From Jiangella sp. DSM 45060 (GTDB taxonomy: Bacteria > Actinomycetota > Actinomycetes > Jiangellales > Jiangellaceae), in NCBI RefSeq assembly GCF_900105175.1, contig NZ_LT629771.1:4163501-4227500 (forward strand): 64,000 bases of DNA, given 5' to 3'. Made by a program: the position numbers and the translations under genes. How positions within the stretch are numbered: the stretch's first letter is position 1; the number at the start of each line of letters is the position of its first letter. The notes beneath the pieces were generated by a model that saw only the letters and a list, made by a program, of their open reading frames with translations, did no database searches and was not told where the DNA came from. Of the stretch, positions 59,230-64,000 are shown in pieces.

Positions 59230-60396
59230 TCAGATGGCCGGTACCGCCATCAGTCCGGCCGCGGTGAGTGCGGAGCTGATGGCCCCGTGCAGGGCGGCGC
59301 GGTCGCCGAGCGCGCCGCGCCGGATCTCCACCGGTGCGGGCACGTCGGCGTCGACCAGCTCCTGCAGCCGCGCGGTCGCGGCGTCGTCGAGCTCGGCGGC
59401 CGCGCCGCTGAGCAGCACCCGTCCGGGGTCGACGACGCACGCGCACGAGATGATCAGCCGCGACCACGCCACCAGCACCTCGTCGAGGTACTCGCGCGCG
59501 GTGGCGGCGCCCGGCCCGTCGCCGGCCGCGGCGGTGACGAGCGCGGTGACCGGACGGACGCCGTCGCGCTCGATGCCCGCGTCGTCGAGCCGGCGGGCGA
59601 CGGCGGTCTCGGACCAGCGCGCCTCGAACGCGCCGACGCCGTCGCGGGTGTGCGCGTCGCGGTCCAGCGTCATGAAGCCGACCTCGCCGGCCGCGCTGGA
59701 GGCGCCCCGGCGGACCCGGCCGTCGAGCATGAGACCGGCGCCCACGCCGTCGGTGACGTGCAGCAGCATGAGGTCGCTGACGTCGCTGCCGGCGCCGGCC
59801 GCGTGCTCGCCGGCGACCATGAGGTTGACGTCGTTGTCGACGACGACGGACACCCCGAGGCGGGCGCGGATCCCGTCGCCTATCGAGCGCGTCTCGACGA
59901 CGCCGACCGACGGCGCCAGCCGCACCTCACCGTCGGCGGTGACACCGGGCACGGCGACCGCGACGCCACGCAGCTCCGGACGGCCGGCGCCGGCCAGTCG
60001 CGGCACGACGTCGCAGATGGTGGCCACGATGTCCGGGCCGAGCGGGACGTCGTCGTGGGCGATGACGGTGCCGTCGCTGTCCGCGATCTCGCAGCTGGCC
60101 TGGTGCGGCCGCAGCGCCACCGCCGCGACGAGCTCGGCCCGCGGGTTGAACTCCAGGCGCTCCCGGGGGCGACCGGCCCGCGAGGAGTCGGCGCCCCGGG
60201 CGATCAGGTAGCCCTCGGCGATCAGCTCGCGGACCAGCGGTGTGAGGGTCGCAGGGCTCAGCCCGGTCAGCTCGGTCAGTTGTGATCGCGAGAGCAGCCG
60301 GGCCTGACGGGCCGCGGAGATGACCGCGGACCGCTTGATCTCCCGGGAACGCTCCCGCCGGACGGGGCTCGCGGGGACCTCTGATTGCGACTTCAC
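59230..60396 (-). CDS. ROK-family transcriptional repressor (NagC/XylR-like)
   Basis: This 388-residue protein has a MarR-like winged HTH (R-S-Q-L-T-E-L-T-G-L-S-P-A-T-L-T-P-L-V-R-E-L, about 38-59) followed by a ROK domain with V-V-D-N-D-V-N and M-L-D-G-R-V-R-R-G-A-S-S-A-A-G-E-V-G-F. The ROK zinc Cys residues are absent here too. The start is a GTG at 60396. It heads the leftward operon and diverges from the PIG-L gene. CGAAGG-type repeats in the gap are its probable operators. Confidence 0.8.
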   Translation of the reverse strand: MKSQSEVPASPVRRERSREIKRSAVISAARQARLLSRSQLTELTGLSPATLTPLVRELIAEGYLIARGADSSRAGRPRERLEFNPRAELVAAVALRPHQASCEIADSDGTVIAHDDVPLGPDIVATICDVVPRLAGAGRPELRGVAVAVPGVTADGEVRLAPSVGVVETRSIGDGIRARLGVSVVVDNDVNLMVAGEHAAGAGSDVSDLMLLHVTDGVGAGLMLDGRVRRGASSAAGEVGFMTLDRDAHTRDGVGAFEARWSETAVARRLDDAGIERDGVRPVTALVTAAAGDGPGAATAREYLDEVLVAWSRLIISCACVVDPGRVLLSGAAAELDDAATARLQELVDADVPAPVEIRRGALGDRAALHGAISSALTAAGLMAVPAI

Positions 60397-60744
60397 GGTT
60401 GCTTTCTACGGCGAAGGAAGTACCGCGGTCAAGACACGGTTCGGACACGGCAGGTCTCGTCCCGTTATTTTTCGTTCTCCGAAGGAAAAAGCTCACGAAC
60501 CCTTGCCAACGGGCCGGAGACGTCCCTAGGGTCGCCCTTCGAAGGCCTTCCGAGGGCGCTCGGCCGGCGTCCGCACCCGCACTGTCACCGCTGAAGTCCG
60601 GTCATGCACAGCTCATGACCCCTCCCCGCGCCGAGGTCCCTGCCGGACCCGCGGCGCGGGGAGTCCGTCGGCGTGCCGTCGCCGCCGGTCGTGCATGACC
60701 TCATGAGCATCGCGCCGTCATCGCGCGTCGTAGAGAGGGCTTAC
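60397..60744. promoter_or_regulatory. Regulatory gap between ROK repressor and PIG-L genes
   Basis: This 348-bp gap holds no gene. CGAAGGAA occurs at 60412-60419 and 60480-60487, and CGAAGG at 60540-60545 within the palindrome CCTTCGAAGG (60536-60545). The second copy lies in a near-perfect inverted repeat (TTTTTCGTTC-TCC-GAAGGAAAAA, 60468-60490). For the PIG-L gene, TTGCCA (60503-60508), an 18-nt spacer and TAGGGT (60527-60532) form a good promoter, giving a leader of about 200 nt. The three motifs are candidate ROK operators. Confidence 0.55.
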
Positions 60745-63468
60745 ATGGACGTGAACCTGAACCGCCGCAGCTTCCTGCGTGGCACCGGCGCCGTCACCGC
60801 CGCGGCCGTCGGCGCGGCCGCCGGGTTGCGGCTGCTGACCCCCGCGGAACGGGCACTCGCCGAGCCGGGAGGTGCGGTCGACCTGGACATCCTGTACATC
60901 GGCGCCCATCCCGACGACGAGGCCGGCACGCTCGGCGCCCTGGGTCAGTGGAACGAGGACCACGGCGTGCGCGCCGGCGTCATCACGATCACCCGCGGCG
61001 AGGGCGGCGGCAACGCCGTCGGCCTGGAGGAGGGCCCGCCACTGGGCCTGCTGCGCGAGGCCGAGGAGCGCCGCGCGGTCGCCTACGCCGGCATCGAGCA
61101 CATCTACAACCTCGACGGCCTCGACTTCTACTACACCGCCAGCGCGCCGCTGAGCGAGCAGATCTGGGGCCACGAGAGCACGCTGGGGCGCATCGTCCGC
61201 GTCGTCCGGGCCACCCGGCCCAGCGTCATCGTCACCATGAACCCGTCGGCCACCGACGGCAACCACGGCAACCACCAGCAGGCGGCCAAGCTCGCCGTCG
61301 AGGCCTACTACGCCGCCGCCGATCCGCGGCGGTTCCCCGAGCACGCCGACGAGGGCTTCGGCCCGTGGCGGGTCGGCCGGATCCTGCAGAGCGGCGCCGT
61401 CGGCAGCGGCCCGCTCGGCCCCGACGGCCCGGCGACCGGCTACACCCCGCGCGTCGCGTCCGACGTCGTCTTCGGCACCTGGGACGGCACCGTCTCGCAG
61501 CGCCACGGCGGCGAGCGGTGGAGCGTCGTCAAGACGTGGGCCGCGCGCGAGTACGTCACCCAGGGCTGGTCCACCCGCGCGTTCCCGCCATCGGACCCCG
61601 CGCGCATCTCCAGCCAGTGGTTCACGCTCATCGACACCCGCACGCCGTACCCCGACCCGCGCAGCGGCGGCCTGGCGGCCATCGAGGGCGCGGCCCTGCA
61701 GGCCCCCGGCGGCCTGCCGCTGGGCACCGAGTTCTACCTCGAGACGCCCGGCTTCCACGTGCTGGCCGGCACGTCCTTCGAGGTCGTGGCGCATGCCCGC
61801 GCGGCCGCCCGGCGGCCCGTGCCGAACGCGTCCGTCGCGGTCGAGGTGCCGGAGGGCTGGACGGTGAGCGGCGACGGCCGGCTCGGGACGCTGGCACCCG
61901 GCCGCGCGGCGAGCGCGACGTTCACCGTCACGGTCCCGGCAGATCTCGTGGCGGGCGAGCGGTTCGTCCTGCGCGGGACGCTGAGCACGCCGCGGCACGG
62001 CGCCGGCACCCTCGGCGAGGTGGTCGAGATCGGCGCGCCGGTGCGCGGCACCCTCGAGCCGTTGCCGGAGATCGCGCAGTTCCGCGCCTGGACCGCCGCC
62101 AACGGTGTCGAGCACCTCGACAGCCTGATCCTGCCGCTGCTCGCGATCGGCAGCGGCCGTGCCCGTGAGGTCCGCGTCGACCTCACCAACACCAGCGACC
62201 GGCCGCAGTCGGGCGCCGTCACGCTCTCGGTGCCGGCCGGCTTCGAGGTCTCCCCCGCCAGCCGGTCGTACCAGGACCTCGCGCCCGGCGCCGCCGGTGC
62301 CGTCACGTTCACCGTCACCAACACCGACCCGTCGCTGCCGACGTCGAACCGGGCGCCCAACGACGGCCGGTACCCGATCGAGATCGTCACGACCTACGAC
62401 GGCGGCTCGGCCGCCCAGGACGCCGCGTTCCTGCTGGTGCCGTCGCTCGCGCTGGAGAAGGCGGCCACCGCGCCGCGGGTGTCGGGCGACGTCGACGAGA
62501 GCGAGTTCCCCGGCGCCGTCATCGACATCTCCACCCGCTGGGAGGGCGAGCAGGCGCCGGCGTCGGACATCTCCGGCCACGCCAGGATCACGTACACCGA
62601 CGACGCGTTCTACGTCTACGTGAACGTCACCGACGACGTGCTCGGCTTCGTCCTGCCGCCCGAGGACACCAAGCGGCAGCGGCGCACCGACTCCGTCGAG
62701 ATCAACATCGACCCGCGCGGGACGTCGGCGAACACGTCGACGGTGTTCATCGCCGGCGTCTTCCCGATCACCGACGACCCCGCCAACGGCAACCCGCCGA
62801 GCTTCCACCGCGACCGCGACAACCGGCAGGGCCCCGGCCCGGAGACCGCGCCCGGCATGGAGGTCGCGTCGCGGGTCGGCGACCCCTACACCGGGTACAC
62901 GGTGGTGGCGAAGATCCCGTTCGACGTGCTGCCCGACGCGCTCGACCCGGAGCACGTCGGCTTCAACATCCTCGTCAACGACTCCGACACCCAGGACAAG
63001 AGCACGCAGACCCGCATCGGCTGGTCCACCTGGCAGGGCGTGCGGGCCGACCCGTACCGGTGGGCCGTCGTCACGCTGCCGGAGCTGGCGGCCCAGCCGT
63101 CCGCGCCGAAGGAGCCGGTGCTGCCCGACACCGCCGCGAAGAGCGTCGACTCGCCGCAGAGCATCCTGCAGTCGGCCGGCGACAACGTCCCGCTGGGCGG
63201 CTGGCGCGCGCTGGGCGACGGGTCGGTCGAGGTGCTGGCGGCGTCGGCCTCCGGCGGCTCGGTCACGGCCCGGCTGCGGACGCGGCGGGCCGGGCAGGCC
63301 CGGGTCTTCGTCTGGGACGGCGCGGCCGTGCTCGGCCGGGTCGACCAACGGCTCGCGGCCGGCCGGCACGAGGTGACGGTCCCGCTGTCGGGCGCGCCCG
63401 ACGGGGCCTGGTTGCTGGTCTCGCTCGAGGCCGGCGAGGCCAACGACGCGGCGGCCTTCCGGCTCTGA
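60745..63468 (+). CDS. Tat-exported PIG-L family deacetylase with C-terminal binding domains
   Basis: This 907-residue protein starts with a twin-arginine signal (N-R-R-S-F-L-R-G, then an Ala-rich helix). The PIG-L/LmbE domain shows A-H-P-D-D-E (54-59), the zinc H and D, and G-N-H-G-N-H for the later His. After about residue 330 come NPCBM-associated/NEW3-type beta-sandwiches and, at about 590-780, a CBM9-like sugar-binding domain (V-S-G-D-V-D-E-S-E-F, then D-A-F-Y-V-Y-V-N-V-T-D). It would deacetylate N-acetylated sugars outside the cell. A GAGAGGG site lies 6 nt before the ATG. Confidence 0.85.
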   Translation: MDVNLNRRSFLRGTGAVTAAAVGAAAGLRLLTPAERALAEPGGAVDLDILYIGAHPDDEAGTLGALGQWNEDHGVRAGVITITRGEGGGNAVGLEEGPPLGLLREAEERRAVAYAGIEHIYNLDGLDFYYTASAPLSEQIWGHESTLGRIVRVVRATRPSVIVTMNPSATDGNHGNHQQAAKLAVEAYYAAADPRRFPEHADEGFGPWRVGRILQSGAVGSGPLGPDGPATGYTPRVASDVVFGTWDGTVSQRHGGERWSVVKTWAAREYVTQGWSTRAFPPSDPARISSQWFTLIDTRTPYPDPRSGGLAAIEGAALQAPGGLPLGTEFYLETPGFHVLAGTSFEVVAHARAAARRPVPNASVAVEVPEGWTVSGDGRLGTLAPGRAASATFTVTVPADLVAGERFVLRGTLSTPRHGAGTLGEVVEIGAPVRGTLEPLPEIAQFRAWTAANGVEHLDSLILPLLAIGSGRAREVRVDLTNTSDRPQSGAVTLSVPAGFEVSPASRSYQDLAPGAAGAVTFTVTNTDPSLPTSNRAPNDGRYPIEIVTTYDGGSAAQDAAFLLVPSLALEKAATAPRVSGDVDESEFPGAVIDISTRWEGEQAPASDISGHARITYTDDAFYVYVNVTDDVLGFVLPPEDTKRQRRTDSVEINIDPRGTSANTSTVFIAGVFPITDDPANGNPPSFHRDRDNRQGPGPETAPGMEVASRVGDPYTGYTVVAKIPFDVLPDALDPEHVGFNILVNDSDTQDKSTQTRIGWSTWQGVRADPYRWAVVTLPELAAQPSAPKEPVLPDTAAKSVDSPQSILQSAGDNVPLGGWRALGDGSVEVLAASASGGSVTARLRTRRAGQARVFVWDGAAVLGRVDQRLAAGRHEVTVPLSGAPDGAWLLVSLEAGEANDAAAFRL

Positions 63469-63473
63469 CCGGT

Positions 63474-63510
63474 GGTTCCCTCGCGGCCGGGCGGCGGCCG
63501 CGAGGGAACC
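63474..63510. terminator. Bidirectional hairpin terminator
   Basis: GGTTCCCTCGCGGCC (63474-63488) and its exact complement (63496-63510) form a 15-bp stem with a 7-nt loop. It lies between the convergent ends of the PIG-L gene and the phosphodiesterase-like gene. There is no long T run on either side, which is usual for high-GC actinomycete terminators. Confidence 0.8.
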
Positions 63511-63517
63511 CGTCCCC

Positions 63518-64000
63518 CTACGGAACGAGCCGGGCGGCCGACGCGGTGACGGCGCCGTCGCCGCCGAACGTCACGCGGGCGCCGAGCCAGTGGCCGTCCG
63601 GCACCGCGACGCAGCCGCCGCGGCCGGTGGTCGCCTCGGCCGTCCTCTCGCCGCGCTCGAACCGCACCGGCTTGCCCGGGAAGCCGAACCCGTTGTCCGC
63701 GTTGACCAGGCAGACCTCGTCGATACGGCCGTGCTCGCCGCGGCCGGTCTCGATGACGGAGCCGACCGCCTCCCCCGCGGCGGCGACGATCAGCGCCGGC
63801 TGGTTCGTTTGCACGCCGTCGGCGCCCATCGCGCGGGCCTGCAGGAACTGCGCGACCTCCTGCTCCGGGCCGGCGTCGTAGGCGTGCGGCATGACGATCG
63901 CACAGTTGTCGTGGGCGGCCGCGACGGACTCCGGCGTGTACTCGTCCAGCCGCGACCCGAACACCTTGAAGATCCCGGCGATCTCGTAGATCAGGACGTT
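63518..64000 (-). CDS. Glycerophosphodiester phosphodiesterase-family protein (3' part only)
   Basis: The frame is open through the window edge, so the start lies beyond 64000. The visible part reads N-V-L-I-Y-E-I-A-G-I-F-K then A-D-G-V-Q-T-N-Q-P-A-L, the C-terminal strand of the GDPD TIM barrel. It is followed by a beta-sandwich with V-N-A-D-N-G-F-G-F-P-G-K-P-V-R-F. GDPD-like enzymes split glycerophosphodiesters. It converges on the PIG-L gene through a strong terminator. Confidence 0.7.
   Translation of the reverse strand, partial: NVLIYEIAGIFKVFGSRLDEYTPESVAAAHDNCAIVMPHAYDAGPEQEVAQFLQARAMGADGVQTNQPALIVAAAGEAVGSVIETGRGEHGRIDEVCLVNADNGFGFPGKPVRFERGERTAEATTGRGGCVAVPDGHWLGARVTFGGDGAVTASAARLVP

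Noticed and set aside
1-64000. CRISPR arrays, cas genes or rRNA genes
   Set aside because: No regularly spaced repeats of CRISPR length, no Cas-like proteins and no rRNA sequences were seen.

Overview
This window is high-GC DNA with strong G/C bias at third codon positions. It has many operons with 4-bp ATGA/GTGA gene overlaps, many GTG/TTG starts, and carries DUF2510, FBP-type zinc-finger, XRE/cupin and LURP-one-like proteins. This points to a filamentous soil or plant-associated actinomycete. A member of the Jiangellales is my guess from gene content only and was not tested.

Region 1 (1 to about 5120) looks like the right end of an integrated element. It holds a small excisionase-like helix-turn-helix gene, a GntR regulator, a long XRE regulator, a sugar-nucleotide-type epimerase, a frameshifted phage-type gene and a membrane-anchored hypothetical protein. 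It ends in a tRNA 3' half (5076-5120, CAT anticodon loop to CCA) with no 5' half, the expected att scar of tRNA integration. A second, decayed tRNA-Lys-like 3' half lies at 4849-4886.

Region 2 (5143-9270) is a three-gene oxidative operon: flavin reductase, phytanoyl-CoA-dioxygenase-like oxygenase and FAD oxidoreductase. It diverges from a LacI regulator across a near-perfect inverted repeat.

Region 3 (9372-19632) is a catabolic locus for an unidentified substrate. It contains a FadR/GntR regulator, SDR dehydrogenase, HpcH/HpaI aldolase, DUF1537 four-carbon acid-sugar kinase, M24 hydrolase and a ribose-type ABC importer. A DegT aminotransferase and an amidohydrolase are transcribed divergently. 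One palindrome (17268-17283) carries the -35 boxes of both divergent promoters, and a near-copy lies in front of the GntR gene.

Region 4 (19625-32894) is mostly housekeeping and accessory genes: FBP zinc-finger protein, FAD reductase, DUF2975 with a small XRE regulator, drug exporter, VOC protein, F420-reductase-like protein, B3/B4-domain protein, two phosphotransferases, MBL hydrolase, two RidA-type proteins and a cupin regulator. A doubly frameshifted SDR pseudogene lies among them.

Region 5 (32934-46031) has a 1904-residue secreted subtilase with two predicted kelch propellers and its divergent regulator. It continues with a D-lyxose isomerase-like protein, GNAT proteins, an MMPL transporter, and an MFS exporter preceded by a short leader ORF and mutually exclusive hairpins that could hide its ribosome binding site.

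Region 6 (46032-52043) is an oligosaccharide locus: LacI regulator, GH13 glucosidase, binding lipoprotein and two permeases, with no ATPase. Region 7 (52033-60396) is an operon with a ROK repressor, an iron/hexose-phosphate-type ABC importer (fused permease), a creatininase-like protein, an argininosuccinate-lyase-like protein and a ROK kinase. Region 8 holds a Tat-exported PIG-L deacetylase and the 3' part of a glycerophosphodiester-phosphodiesterase-like gene cut by the window edge.

Many starts in the chromosomal part, and a few in the element, sit 6-8 nt after a TANNNT hexamer. This suggests leaderless transcripts and was used to choose several starts.
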